Part shown: one piece after another, positions 16,979 to 25,910 of the stretch
How the letters are laid out: the number at the start of each line of letters is the position of its first letter
How positions within the stretch are numbered: the first letter of the stretch is position 1
DNA from: Albimonas marina
Lineage (GTDB): Bacteria; Pseudomonadota; Alphaproteobacteria; Rhodobacterales; Rhodobacteraceae
Assembly (NCBI RefSeq): GCF_029223255.1
Contig: NZ_JARHUC010000002.1
Coordinates: forward strand, 248,001-312,000
Direction of reading: 5' to 3'
Length of the DNA stretch: 64,000 nt
Notes under the pieces: generated by a model
The model's input: only the letters and a program-made list of their open reading frames with translations
The model's database searches: none
What the model was told of the DNA's origin: nothing
Made by a program: the position numbers and the translations under genes

Positions 16979-17746
16979 TCAGATGGTGCGGCCGCCGTCG
17001 ACCTCGAGGATCACGCCGGTGATGAAGTCCGCCTCGTCCGAGCACAGGTAGAGGGCGGCGTTGGCGATGTCGCGCGGCGTGGACAGGCGCCCCAGCGGCA
17101 CCGAGGCGCGGAAGGCCGCGCGCTTCTCGGGCGTGTCCTCGCCCATGAAGGTGGCCAGCAGCGGAGTCTCGCCGGCGACGGGGGCGAGGCAGTTGACCCG
17201 GATGTTCTCGGGCGCGAATTCGACGGCGAGGCTGCGCGACAGCAGGTTCACCGCGCCCTTGGTGGAGTTGTACCAGCTCAGCCCCGGCCGCGGGCGGATG
17301 CCGGCGGTGGAGCCGATGTTGAGCATCACGCCCCCGCCCTGCCCGCGCCAGGCCGGGATCGCCACCTGGCAGAAGTTCCAGATCTGCTTGACGTTGATCG
17401 CGTAGACCCGGTCGAATTCCTCTTCCGTGGTCTCCAGCGCGGGCTGGTTCCTGTGCGACCAGCCGGCGTTGTTCACAAGCACGTCGACGCCGCCCATCTT
17501 GGCCTCGCAGGCGTCCCAGGCCTCCGCCACCGAGGCGCGCGAGGAGACGTCGCAGCCCACCGCGAAGGCGCCGTGGCCGATGCGGCCAGCGGCCTCGGCG
17601 GCCTTGCCCTCCTGGATGTCGAGGATGGCGACCGTCGCGCCCTCCTTCGCGAAGCGCTCGGCGATGCCCTCGCCGAACCCCTGCGCCCCGCCGGTGACGA
17701 TGCACCGCTTGCCCTGCATCCGCCCGGAACCCGCTTCGGTCGACAT
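16979..17746 (-). CDS. Short-chain dehydrogenase/reductase (SDR)
   Basis: A 255-residue classical SDR. The cofactor loop TGGAQGFGEG is at 18-27, NNAG at 92-95, and the catalytic Ser146 with Tyr159-x3-Lys163 (SWYNSTKG). Asp43 in AILDIQEG suggests NAD(H). The C-terminus DFITGVILEVDGGRTI is the usual end. The start at 17746 is preceded by GGGAGGAATGCG; longer open frame upstream runs into unrelated sequence. Co-orientation with the alcohol dehydrogenase suggests two successive steps in oxidation of an alcohol or hydroxy acid, though no substrate can be named. Confidence 0.9.
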   Translation of the reverse strand: MSTEAGSGRMQGKRCIVTGGAQGFGEGIAERFAKEGATVAILDIQEGKAAEAAGRIGHGAFAVGCDVSSRASVAEAWDACEAKMGGVDVLVNNAGWSHRNQPALETTEEEFDRVYAINVKQIWNFCQVAIPAWRGQGGGVMLNIGSTAGIRPRPGLSWYNSTKGAVNLLSRSLAVEFAPENIRVNCLAPVAGETPLLATFMGEDTPEKRAAFRASVPLGRLSTPRDIANAALYLCSDEADFITGVILEVDGGRTI

Positions 17747-17933
17747 CGCATTCCTCCCGGTATGTCGTTTGGCGCGAACCCTGACGCGCGGCGGCGGGAA
17801 GATCAAGCGGGCTCGCCCCATTCCGCGACGCACCATGGAGGCGCCGCAACGCCGCGAAAAGCGCCCGGGAATCCTTGACGCGACCGCCCGCTTCGCGGCC
17901 CCTTGGGGCGGGCGCGGAGCAAGGGAGGCCGTC

Positions 17934-18902
17934 ATGGGCATCGGCGAGTGGATCATCGTGGCGCTGCTGGTCGCGGCGGGGCTGATCGGCCTGCACGCGG
18001 CGCGCCTGAAGCGCGGCCAGCGCATGGCCGAGGAGGCCGCGCCCCGCATCGGCAAGACCACCCGCGTCCCCGGCGGCGCGATCCACTGGGTCGAGAGCGG
18101 CGAGGGCCCGCCCATCGTGCTGATCCACGGGCTGGGCGGCCAGTTCCGCCACTGGACCTACGCGGTGGCCGAGAAGCTGGCCGACGACTACCGGGTGATC
18201 TCGATCGACCGCCCCGGCTCGGGCTACTCCGAGCGCGACTCGGACGATCACGCGGCGCTGTCGATCCAGGCGCGGATGATCGCCGATTTCCTCGACGCAG
18301 AGGGGATCGAGCGGCCGCTGGTCGCGGGCCACTCGCTGGGCGGGGCGGTGACGCTGACGCTGGCGCTGGAGCATCCCGAGAAGATCGCGGGCTTCGCGCT
18401 GGTTGCGCCGCTGACGCATCCGACCACCAACGTCTCGCAGGCCTTCTCGGGGCTGGGGGTGACCAGCCCGCTGATGCGCCGGGCGCTGGCCTGGACGCTG
18501 GCGGTGCCGATGGCGAAGAAATACGCCGAGGCGACGCTGGCGATGGTCTTCGCGCCCGAGCCTGCGCCCGACGACTTCGTCACCCGCGGCGGCGGCGTGC
18601 TGGGGCTGCGCCCGCGGGCCTTCGTCGCGACCTCGGCCGATTTCGTGGCCGCGGGCGCCATCGGGGACCTCTCGCCGAGGTGGGAGGCGATCACCCTGCC
18701 CGGCGGCGTGCTCTATGGCGACGAGGACGCGCTGCTCGACCACAAGGAGCAGGGCGAGGCGCTGGTCGGCCGCCTGCCCCATCTCGACTGGCACGTGCTG
18801 GAGGGGCGGGGCCACATGCTGCCGATCACCGCCCCCGACGAGACCGCCGACTTCATCCGCCGCATGGCCGAGCGCGCCTTCGCCCCGACCGTGGCGGGCT
18901 GA
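17934..18902 (+). CDS. Alpha/beta hydrolase with N-terminal membrane anchor
   Basis: A 322-residue hydrolase. Residues 5-24 (EWIIVALLVAAGLIGLHAAR) form a signal anchor, followed by the hydrolase fold: VLIHGLGGQFRHW, SIDRPGSGYSER, the nucleophile elbow AGHSLGG with Ser134, an acid in LYGDEDALLDH and the His in EGRGHMLP. A cap domain lies at about 160-230. The start at 17934 is supported by AAGGGAGGCC upstream. It is divergent from the SDR gene across 187 bp and ends three bases before the convergent PIN-domain gene. Function is probably esterase- or lipase-like at the membrane. Confidence 0.85.
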   Translation: MGIGEWIIVALLVAAGLIGLHAARLKRGQRMAEEAAPRIGKTTRVPGGAIHWVESGEGPPIVLIHGLGGQFRHWTYAVAEKLADDYRVISIDRPGSGYSERDSDDHAALSIQARMIADFLDAEGIERPLVAGHSLGGAVTLTLALEHPEKIAGFALVAPLTHPTTNVSQAFSGLGVTSPLMRRALAWTLAVPMAKKYAEATLAMVFAPEPAPDDFVTRGGGVLGLRPRAFVATSADFVAAGAIGDLSPRWEAITLPGGVLYGDEDALLDHKEQGEALVGRLPHLDWHVLEGRGHMLPITAPDETADFIRRMAERAFAPTVAG

Positions 18903-18905
18903 GGC

Positions 18906-19520
18906 TCAGGCGCCCGGCCCGATCTCCCCGCGCTTCACCATCTTGGCGAGGCGCGGAAGGCGGGCCCGCTTCAGCCCGCCCGCGGCCTCCTGCGCCGAGG
19001 CGGCGAGCTTGGGGAACGGGCCCAGCGCGCGGGTCAGGGCGCGGGCCATCGCCTCGGGCTCGCGACCCGCGATCTCCCACAGCAGGGCGTCGGGATGGAT
19101 GGCGGCGACGCCCAGGTCGCGCAGCTTGCGCGGCGGGAAATCGCGCAGGTTGAAGGTGGCGAGGAACCCCGCCCCCGCCGCCAGCGCCGCCGACAGCACA
19201 TGCACGTCGCCCGCGTCCGGCAGGGTCAGGCCGGGGCCGGGCCCGGCCTCCGCACCCGTCCGTTCCCCGATCAGCGGCCCTTCGCCCGGCGCGGCCTCGG
19301 CAAGCCCGTCGGGCCAGCGGGCGGCCATCGACGCCGCCTCGGCCCGCACCTCAGCCTCGGCCTGGGGCCCATGCTGGCGCAGCGCGGTATGGGCCCATTC
19401 GCCCACCACGCCCGGCGACCAGCAGGGGACGATCAGCCCCTCGACCGCGGCCGAGAGCAGGCAGCCCCGCACCAGCTGCGGATAGAGCACGTTGGCGTCG
19501 AGGAAGACCCGAGGCGCCAT
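18906..19520 (-). CDS. PIN-domain protein
   Basis: A 204-residue protein whose first 150 residues form a PIN ribonuclease domain. Asp8 lies in VFLDANVLYP, a probable Glu41 in VVGEWAHTAL, Asp105 in LPDAGDVHVLSAALAAGA, and Asp127 in FLATFNLRDFP. These are the acidic residues expected for metal-dependent RNA cleavage. The C-terminal 45 residues are basic and helical. It starts five bases after the RlmI-like gene stop, so both are on one transcript. No antitoxin gene (AbrB-, RHH- or Phd-like) is next to it, unlike VapBC pairs; the role is open. Confidence 0.75.
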   Translation of the reverse strand: MAPRVFLDANVLYPQLVRGCLLSAAVEGLIVPCWSPGVVGEWAHTALRQHGPQAEAEVRAEAASMAARWPDGLAEAAPGEGPLIGERTGAEAGPGPGLTLPDAGDVHVLSAALAAGAGFLATFNLRDFPPRKLRDLGVAAIHPDALLWEIAGREPEAMARALTRALGPFPKLAASAQEAAGGLKRARLPRLAKMVKRGEIGPGA

Positions 19521-19525
19521 GCGCC

Positions 19526-20752
19526 TCAGCCGTCCAGGCGGAAGGTCAGCGCCTTGAGGTAGGAGGTCTCGGCCAGCCCAGGATGCTCGGGGTGGTCCGG
19601 TCCCGCGCCGCCCGAGCGCAGGAGCTGCGCCTCGCGCCCCGCCTGGCCGATGCCGCGCACGCAGGCGGCGCGGAAGGCGGCCGGATCGGCGGCGTGGGAG
19701 CAGGAGCACAGCGTGAGGAACCCGCCCGGCTCCACCACCCGCGCGGCCAGGCGCGCGATGCGGGCGTAGGCGCGCAGCCCGTTCTGCAGCGCGCCCTTGT
19801 TGGGCGCGAAGGCGGGCGGATCGCAGACCACAACGTCGAAGCGCTCGCCGGCCTCGCCCAGCTCGTTGAGCGTGTCGAACGCGTCCCCGCGACGGGCCGA
19901 GAACCGCTCCCCGAAGCCCGAGCGTCGCGCGCCCTCGGCCGCCAGCGCCAGCGCCGGCTCCGAGCCGTCGACGGCGAGCGCCGAGGCCGCGCCCCCCGCC
20001 AGCCCCGCCAGGGCGAAGCCGCCGACGTGGGAGAAGACGTCGAGCATCCGCGCGCCCTTGCACAACCGGGCGACGAAAGCGTGGTTGGGCCGCTGGTCGA
20101 AGTAGAGGCCGGTCTTCTGCCCCTCGAGCAGGTCGGCGAGGTAGATCGCGCCGTTCATCGGCACCTCGACCGGCCCGTCGAGCGCGCCCGACATCAGCCG
20201 CGAGGCGCCCTCCAGCCCCTCGAGCCCGCGGGCGCGGGAGCCGGCGTTGAGCATCACCGTCTCGACGCCCGCGGCGGTGCGCAGGGCCTCGGCGATCATC
20301 TCCGCGCGCGCGTCCGCCCAGGCGGCGTTGGGCTGCATCACGGCGGCCGAGCCGAAGCGGTCGACGATGACGCCGGGCAGACCGTCGGTCTCGGCATGGA
20401 TCAGGCGGTAGAAGGGCGCGTCGAACAGCGTCTCGCGCAGGTGCAGGGCGCGGGCGATCTTCTCCTGCATCCAGGGCAGGTCGATCTCCGCCGCCGGGTC
20501 GCGGTCGAGCAGGCGGCAGGAGATGCCGCTGTCGAGGTTCACCGCCACCAGGCCCAGGGGCCGCCGCTCGGCGTCCTGCAGTTCGGCCAGCGATCCGGGC
20601 GCGATCTTGCGGGTGCGCCGGTCGAGGACGACCTCGTCCTGGTAGACCCAGGGCGCGCCGGCGAAGAAGCGCCGCCCGGCCTTGGGCTTGAGCCGCACCA
20701 CGGGCCGCGCGTCGGCGCCGCCCTCGTCGGAGATGTGATCGTCTTCGTCCAT
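19526..20752 (-). CDS. RlmI-like class I SAM-dependent rRNA methyltransferase
   Basis: A 408-residue protein of the RlmI/COG1092 family, which makes 5-methylcytosine in 23S rRNA. An N-terminal PUA-like part (about 17-90, with [15 protein letters not shown]) precedes an EEHEE-like middle region ([13 protein letters not shown]) and the Rossmann domain: motif [14 protein letters not shown] around 236-246 and the catalytic [11 protein letters not shown] at 310-320. The late Cys in LTLCSCSH is also typical. The start at 20752 is chosen at MDEDDH. It is divergent from pth and followed in operon by the PIN gene. Confidence 0.85.
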   Translation of the reverse strand: MDEDDHISDEGGADARPVVRLKPKAGRRFFAGAPWVYQDEVVLDRRTRKIAPGSLAELQDAERRPLGLVAVNLDSGISCRLLDRDPAAEIDLPWMQEKIARALHLRETLFDAPFYRLIHAETDGLPGVIVDRFGSAAVMQPNAAWADARAEMIAEALRTAAGVETVMLNAGSRARGLEGLEGASRLMSGALDGPVEVPMNGAIYLADLLEGQKTGLYFDQRPNHAFVARLCKGARMLDVFSHVGGFALAGLAGGAASALAVDGSEPALALAAEGARRSGFGERFSARRGDAFDTLNELGEAGERFDVVVCDPPAFAPNKGALQNGLRAYARIARLAARVVEPGGFLTLCSCSHAADPAAFRAACVRGIGQAGREAQLLRSGGAGPDHPEHPGLAETSYLKALTFRLDG

Positions 20753-20925
20753 CCGCGCCCCATACGCCAAGCCTCGCCCGCAAGCCAGCCCCCGCGCGCG
20801 GCCCTGGCCGCCCGCCTCGCGCGCCCCCGCGCGCGGCCCCAGCCGCCAGCCTCGCGCGCTTGCCCCCTCGCCTCCGCGCGGGTTACCTGAGCCCGGACGC
20901 CCGCATTCGCACCAGGAGACCCCCC

Positions 20926-21609
20926 ATGCTGCTCTTCGTCGGCCTCGGCAACCCGGGGCGCGAGCACGCGAAACAGCGTCACAACATCGGCTTCATGGCG
21001 GTGGACCGGATCGCCGAGGACCACGGCTTCTCGCCCTGGCGGGAGAAGTTCCAGGGCCTGGTCAGCGAGGGCCGGCTGGGCAGCGAGAAGGTCCTGCTGC
21101 TGAAGCCGCAGACCTACATGAACCTCTCGGGCCAGTCGGTGGGCGCGGCGCTGCGCTTCCACAAGATCGAGATCGCCGAGGTCACGGTGTTCCACGACGA
21201 GCTCGACCTCGCCCCCGGCAAGCTGCGGGTGAAGCATGGGGGCGGGCACGCGGGCCACAACGGCCTGCGCTCGATCCACCAGCACTGCGGCGAGGCCTAC
21301 GCCCGGGTGCGCATGGGCATCGGCCATCCGGGCCGCAAGGAGCTGGTCTCGGGCTACGTGCTGCACGATTTCTCGAAATACGACGCCCAGTGGCTCGACG
21401 ACATGCTGCGCGGCTGCTCGGACGGGGCCGAGAAGCTGGCCGCCGGCGACGACGCGGGCTTCATGAACGCGGTCGCCCTGCGCATGGCGCCGCCGAAGCC
21501 CAAGAAGCCCAAGCCCGCCCCATCGCCCGCCGCCGAGACCCCCACGCAGCCCTCCGAGGAGCCCCCCGCCCTCTCCCCGCTCGAGCGCCTGCGCAACCGC
21601 TTCTCCTGA
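20926..21609 (+). CDS. pth: Peptidyl-tRNA hydrolase
   Basis: A 227-residue Pth, which releases tRNA from stalled peptidyl-tRNA. The signature [11 protein letters not shown] opens the protein; the catalytic His19 is in QRHNIGF, the Asp in [11 protein letters not shown], and the RNA-contacting residues are in [12 protein letters not shown] and TYMNLSGQS. The C-terminal 35 residues (Pro/Lys-rich, from about 190) extend beyond the enterobacterial enzyme and end in [12 protein letters not shown], a short helix. AGGAG lies ten bases before the ATG. A long-inverted-repeat element follows the stop, then ychF; in many Alphaproteobacteria pth and ychF are also neighbours. Confidence 0.95.
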   Translation: MLLFVGLGNPGREHAKQRHNIGFMAVDRIAEDHGFSPWREKFQGLVSEGRLGSEKVLLLKPQTYMNLSGQSVGAALRFHKIEIAEVTVFHDELDLAPGKLRVKHGGGHAGHNGLRSIHQHCGEAYARVRMGIGHPGRKELVSGYVLHDFSKYDAQWLDDMLRGCSDGAEKLAAGDDAGFMNAVALRMAPPKPKKPKPAPSPAAETPTQPSEEPPALSPLERLRNRFS

Positions 21610-21619
21610 CGCCCGCCCC

Positions 21620-21840
21620 ACGCGCTCCGGCGCGACGCCCGCAGGCCCGCGGAGCGCCTGTTCTTCGGAGCCGTCCGTCGCTGATGCCGATCAGAGCGAG
21701 TCGGCGGGAGGGGTCAGGGATCGCGAAGCGACCCCGCCCTTGGGCGGGGCTTGTCCTTGACCCCTCCCGGCGACTCGCTCAGGCATCTTCAGCGACGGAC
21801 GGATCCGAAGGACAGGCGCGGCCTCTGTTCTTTGGTGAGC
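21620..21840 (+). repeat. Long-inverted-repeat element, full copy 2
   Basis: The same element as at 10794. The outer arm GCGCCTGTTCTTCGGA (21654-21669) pairs with bases ending at 21819, GTCCGTCGCTGATGCC pairs with GGCATC and CAGCGACGGAC on the far side, and an inner 26-bp arm AGCGAGTCGGCGGGAGG... pairs with its partner ending at 21779. The apex holds ACCCCGCCC-TTG-GGCGGGGC. The 5' block CGGCGCGACGCC and the 3' block CTGTTCTTTGGTGAG are conserved. It lies just after the pth stop and about 160 bp before ychF. Confidence 0.8.
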
Positions 21841-21998
21841 TCCCGAAGCGTCCTTCCGGGCGCGCAAGCGCCCCCGCGCAGCGGCCAGCCGACGAGCCCC
21901 GCCTCGGAGGCCTCCCCCCTGCGGGCGCGGCAGGTCTCCAGCTTGACCCCGCCGTCGCCCCATGCGATCCGGCCGCCGACAGCTGACCGGAGGGACAC

Positions 21999-23096
21999 AT
22001 GGGCTTCAAATGCGGCATCGTCGGCCTGCCGAACGTGGGCAAGTCGACCCTCTTCAACGCGCTGACCCGCACCGCCGCCGCCCAGGCCGCGAACTTCCCC
22101 TTCTGCACGATCGAGCCCAACGTGGGCGAGGTGGCGGTCCCCGACCCGCGCCTGCCCGCGCTCGCCGAGATCGCGAAGTCCAAGCAGATCATCCCCGCGC
22201 GCCTGACCTTCGTGGACATCGCGGGTCTGGTGAAGGGCGCGAGCAAGGGCGAGGGGCTGGGCAACCAGTTCCTGGCCAACATCCGCGAGGTCGACGCCGT
22301 CGCCCACGTGCTGCGCTGCTTCCAGGACGACGACGTCACCCATGTCGAGGGCCGGGTCGACCCGATCTCGGACGCCGAGATCATCGAGACGGAGCTGATG
22401 CTGGCGGATCTCGACTCCATCGACCGGCGGCTCAACAACCTCAGCCGCAAGATCCGCGGCGGCGACAAGGAGGCGGCGGACCAGGACCGGCTGCTGCGCC
22501 TGGCCAAGGCCGCGCTCGACGAGGGCCGCCCCGCGCGCACGGTCGAGATCGCGCCCGAGGATGAGAAGGCTTGGGAGCAGCTGCAGCTGCTGACCTCCAA
22601 GCCCGTGCTCTACGTGTGCAACGTCGAGGAGGCCTCGGCCGCCACCGGCAACGCGCTGTCGGAGAAGGTCGCCCGGATGGCCGCCGAGCAGGGCGCCGCC
22701 TCGGTGGTGATCTCGGCCGCGATCGAGGAGGAGATCGCCCAGCTCGACGACGCCGAGCGGGCGGAGTTCCTGGCCGACCTCGGCCTTGAGCAGCCCGGCC
22801 TCGACCGGCTGATCCAGGCGGGCTACGGCCTGCTGGGCCTGCGCACCTACTTCACGGTCGGGCCCAAGGAGGCCCGCGCCTGGACGATCCCCGCGGGCGC
22901 CCGCGCCCCCCAGGCCGCCGGCGTGATCCACGGCGACTTCGAGCGGGGCTTCATCCGCGCCGAGACCATCGCCTTCGACGACTACATCGCCTGCAAGGGC
23001 GAGGCCGGCGCGCGCGAGACGGGCAAGCTGCGCGTCGAGGGCAAGGCCTACGAGGTCGCCGACGGGGACGTGCTGCACTTCCTGTTCAACGCCTGA
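21999..23096 (+). CDS. ychF: Redox-regulated ATPase/GTPase YchF (OLA1 family)
   Basis: A 365-residue YchF. The Walker A motif GLPNVGKST is at 9-17, followed by the YchF-type N-terminal GTPase domain ([20 protein letters not shown] is the G3 and family signature), a coiled-coil insert around 130-200 and a C-terminal TGS domain with [17 protein letters not shown] and [13 protein letters not shown]. YchF hydrolyses ATP, binds ribosomes and modulates stress responses. The altered G4 motif (VLYVCNVEE) explains ATP preference in this family. A strong terminator follows, so it ends the transcript. Confidence 0.97.
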   Translation: MGFKCGIVGLPNVGKSTLFNALTRTAAAQAANFPFCTIEPNVGEVAVPDPRLPALAEIAKSKQIIPARLTFVDIAGLVKGASKGEGLGNQFLANIREVDAVAHVLRCFQDDDVTHVEGRVDPISDAEIIETELMLADLDSIDRRLNNLSRKIRGGDKEAADQDRLLRLAKAALDEGRPARTVEIAPEDEKAWEQLQLLTSKPVLYVCNVEEASAATGNALSEKVARMAAEQGAASVVISAAIEEEIAQLDDAERAEFLADLGLEQPGLDRLIQAGYGLLGLRTYFTVGPKEARAWTIPAGARAPQAAGVIHGDFERGFIRAETIAFDDYIACKGEAGARETGKLRVEGKAYEVADGDVLHFLFNA

Positions 23097-23118
23097 TCGC
23101 CTTCGGGCGAGGACCGCG

Positions 23119-23170
23119 GGGCCGCCGGCCCCTCCGCCGCATCGTCGGCGGAGGGGCCGGCGGCCCTTTT
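23119..23170 (+). terminator. Strong rho-independent terminator after ychF
   Basis: A perfect 21-bp stem (23119-23139 with 23146-23166) with a six-base loop is followed by TTTT. It starts 22 bp after the ychF stop. The stem is built from GGCCGCCGGCCCC and its complement and is unusually long for an intrinsic terminator. Confidence 0.9.
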
Positions 23171-23317
23171 CGTTCGCGGGTCGCGACCGTCGGACGGCGC
23201 CCTGGTCCCGCAGACGGCGCGGGGCCGGATCCGTAAACCCTGAAGGCGCGCGGCGTTAACATGTCTTGAACCTAAGCGCGCGAAGCTGATCCCGGGCAGA
23301 GAGGTTGGGGTCGGATC

Positions 23318-23563
23318 ATGAAGGCGACGATCGTGGGACCGCTTGGAATGGGCGCGCTGGCGGGCATCGCCGGCGCCGCGGGGGCCGTGGGCGCGGGCTG
23401 GCCGATCCTGGCCTGCCTGGCGGCCTACAGCCTGTGCGGCGCGGCCGGCCTGATCGGCGGCGCCGTGGCGAACTACCGCTTCACCCTGTCCGAAGAGGCG
23501 CGGGAGGCCCGGCCAGAGGCTCCGGCCGAACCCGCCGTCGCCGCCCGCCGCCTCGTCGGCTGA
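23318..23563 (+). CDS. Small membrane protein of unknown function (81 residues)
   Basis: An 81-residue protein with two hydrophobic helices: about 5-27 (IVGPLGMGALAGIAGAAGAV) and 30-53 (ILACLAAYSLCGAAGLIGGA), followed by a charged Ala/Glu/Pro-rich tail. The Gly/Ala spacing would suit tight helix packing. GAGAGG lies 15-20 bases before the ATG, and the upstream sequence around 23250 is locally AT-richer, a possible promoter. I do not recognise the family. It converges with imuA, separated by 37 bp. Confidence 0.65.
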   Translation: MKATIVGPLGMGALAGIAGAAGAVGAGWPILACLAAYSLCGAAGLIGGAVANYRFTLSEEAREARPEAPAEPAVAARRLVG

Positions 23564-23600
23564 GCGCGTCGGCGCCGCCGCGCGACGTCCCCCGAAGCGC

Positions 23601-24368
23601 TCAGGAAGGGGCGTCCGCCGCACGCGGCGGCCGGGCGGGCCGTCGGCGCGGCGGAGGGCGGCGCGGGGGCGGGTCGGGCTCGGGGACCAGGGTCAGGGCG
23701 CCCTCGCCGGCCTCGCCCCGCCAGCTCACGCTCCAGCTCCGCGGACGCAGCATCCGGGCGCGCAGCAGCTCCAGCCGCCAGCAGGGCTGAGGCCGAGCGC
23801 CCGGACCGGGGCGGGAGGGGGCCGGGGCCATGCGCCAGCGCGTCTCCACCCCCTGCGCCCCGCCGGGTTCGGGCGTCAGCAGCAGGACCAGCGGCGGCGG
23901 CGCCCCCTGCCCCGCGGCCAGCGTCGCCCCCGCCTCGGCCGCGAGGTGCAGCCGCCGCACCGGGGTCAGGCCGGGCGCGGAGGCGAGCTCGACCACCGTC
24001 AGCGAGGCCGCACCGGTGCGCAGCGTCTCCTCGGCGCACCACAGCGCGTCGTCGGGGCGGCGCGGGGTGGCCAGGACCAGCCGGGCGGGATCGAGGAAGG
24101 GCAGCAGCCCGTCGGGGTTCGGCGCCCCCTCCGGGCGCGGCGCGCGGATCCACAGCACCGGGCCGGGCCCCGCCTGGCGCGCCACCCCCGCCGCCGCCAT
24201 GGCCGCGAAGATCGCGGCCGAGGGCCCGCAGACCTCGTGCGCGCGCCCCAGCGCCAGCGCCACGGGCGCGTCGCCCTCGCGCGCGCCGTCCCGCGTCTCG
24301 ACGAGCGGCAGCGCCGGGCGCGGACGGCGCCCGGCCCCAAGCATCGTCCGAAGCGAGTCGCGGGTCAT
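23601..24368 (-). CDS. imuA: ImuA-like SOS mutagenesis protein
   Basis: A 255-residue RecA-fold relative resembling ImuA (COG4544). Matching pieces are GRAHEVCGPSAAIFAAMAA, GPVLWIRAP, LLPFLDPARLVLATPR, EETLRTGAASLTVVELAS, RRLHLAAEAGATL and WRMAPAPS followed by a basic RLELLRARMLRPRSW. It has no Walker A loop, as expected for ImuA. The C-terminal 30 residues are Pro/Arg-rich. In the usual cassette imuA-imuB-dnaE2 it recruits the ImuB polymerase factor; here no imuB or dnaE2 is adjacent. The ATG at 24368 is preferred to an earlier in-frame ATG because that one would lie upstream of the SOS operator. Confidence 0.75.
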   Translation of the reverse strand: MTRDSLRTMLGAGRRPRPALPLVETRDGAREGDAPVALALGRAHEVCGPSAAIFAAMAAAGVARQAGPGPVLWIRAPRPEGAPNPDGLLPFLDPARLVLATPRRPDDALWCAEETLRTGAASLTVVELASAPGLTPVRRLHLAAEAGATLAAGQGAPPPLVLLLTPEPGGAQGVETRWRMAPAPSRPGPGARPQPCWRLELLRARMLRPRSWSVSWRGEAGEGALTLVPEPDPPPRRPPPRRRPARPPRAADAPS

Positions 24369-24382
24369 GGTCGGCTCCACAT

Positions 24383-24422
24383 GTTCCTTATTCGTTCTAT
24401 CCAGAATCGAGTCGCCAGACAA
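24383..24422 (-). promoter_or_regulatory. SOS (LexA) operator and promoter of imuA
   Basis: GTTCCTTATTCGTTC at 24383-24397 is an exact GTTC-N7-GTTC box (GAAC-N7-GAAC on the coding strand), the LexA site of Alphaproteobacteria. On the minus strand a promoter reads TTGTCT (24422-24417), 17 bases, TAGAAC (24399-24394), so the operator overlaps the -10 element. The start codon of imuA follows 15 bases below the box with GGAG between them. LexA binding would block transcription until DNA damage. Confidence 0.85.
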
Positions 24423-24493
24423 TCGGGTGGAGAGGCGAAATCGATTTCACGCGTCAAGTGACGTCGCGTTATCAATGATTTGCAAATCCATGG

Positions 24494-25540
24494 CTCGCGG
24501 TTTTCGAGGATAGTTCGGGACGGGCGTTAACCCTAAATTGACAATTGTTAGTGGCGTAAAACTCACCGCTCCGGGGGTGATGGCCGCGGTTGGACCCCCA
24601 GACCCGACCGAGCGTAGCGTAGGACAAACTCCCGGAGCCCGCCGCATCCCCAGCGCGGCGGGAACAAGCCCCCAGCGGCGGGTCTCGCGGACGCGAGGCC
24701 CGCCGACTGCGTTTCCGGGGCCCGCGCCCTGCCCTCCGCCTTCCGGACCGACGCGACCTCCCCCCTGGGCGCCTGGGAGAATCGCGAATCCCACCCCACG
24801 GAATCGGAATGCGATTTCGGCGGCGACGGGCGACTGTCCCGACAGGTGCTTCAACGATTCCAGTCGGTTGAGCGCCGCCCCCTCGCACTTTCGGGGGATT
24901 TTTCCGAGACGCCGTTAACGTTACTTTAATACTTGTGAATAGCGTATCCGTCACTGCTCCGGGGGTGATGGCCATGGTCCGCGGGAACGTGCCCCCTCGG
25001 AACAGGCGTAGCGTCGGCCCGACATCCCCGGAGGCCAATCGCGGCGATCCCGCCGCAACCGGCAACAAGCTGATAAGACGTTGAAACGGCGGATCCTGCC
25101 CGGCAGGATCCGCCGTCGTCGTTTCCGGCGCCCGGCTCGGCCGATCCCGATGCCTCCGCCCGCGAATCGAGGCCGAGTCGCCGGCCCGACTCGCCCGCCG
25201 GTTCCAGACTGTTCGGACGCGCCCCGCGACGCGCGAAGATCTCGTTCGACGCGATTCCAAGGACTTGCCCCTCCCGCCCTCGCAGTTTCGGAGGATTTTG
25301 GGAACGGCGCAGGCCCTATAGCTTAATACTTGTAAATGGCGTTCCCCACCGTTCGGGGCGGCAAGGTCGAACCGCGCAGGAGCAGCGGAAGGACGAGCGT
25401 AGCGTAGCGTGCCGGAGAAGCGGACCTCGGCGGATCCCTCGCCGCCGAAGGCGCAGCCTGGGAAAGACAGCGAAGGGCAGGCGCCGGCGGGCCTCGCGAA
25501 AGCGGGGCCCGCTTCGCCTTCGGCGGGTCGGAACGCGCGA
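24494..25540. repeat. Three degenerate tandem units of about 390 bp, each with a promoter-like block and a hairpin
   Basis: Similar blocks of about 95 bp begin at 24494, 24882 and 25279. Each starts CTCGC..TTTCG.GGAT, passes through an AT-rich core (CTTAATACTTGTAAATGGCG in unit 3) and, in units 1 and 2, ends CTCCGGGGGTGATGGCC. Each is followed 183-208 bp later by a GC-rich hairpin: 24677-24704, 25086-25116 (15-bp arms) and 25487-25512 (GAAA loop). GAGCGTAGCGTAGG-like words recur between. Units 1 and 2 carry TTAA-N7-TTGA and TTAA-N7-TTAA words. No convincing gene lies in 24423-25646. The array may encode small RNAs or be decayed repeats. Confidence 0.6.
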
Positions 25541-25646
25541 CGAGCCCCGCGCCGTCAAGCGTCGGGGCTCGGTCCGCATCGGACGTCCGGGGCGGGTCGG
25601 CTGGTCGCCTCTCCGCTCCGCAGATCTCACTTTAGTGGAGGTCGGG

Positions 25647-25722
<76 letters not shown>

Positions 25723-25910
25723 TTTCCCGATGTGGCCGGCGGCTTGGGTGTTCCCGTCGGCGTGAGCGGTCATCTAGACCAGTGGAGTGATGGGCGCAAG
25801 AGGGGATCTTTCCCTTTTTCGCCCGGGACCTCCATCCCGTTGCGGCAGGCCGGCGCCCGGGGGCGACGGCCGGCCGGAGACCCGCCACGAAGGGCGGGCG
25901 AGCGACGCGC

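Noticed and set aside
18906-19520. A VapBC toxin-antitoxin module
   Set aside because: No antitoxin-like frame with a DNA-binding fold was found on either side; the upstream partner is an rRNA methyltransferase gene.
24369-24422. An N-terminal extension of ImuA starting at 24422
   Set aside because: It would place the start codon upstream of the SOS operator and the -10 element, so it cannot be on the LexA-controlled transcript.
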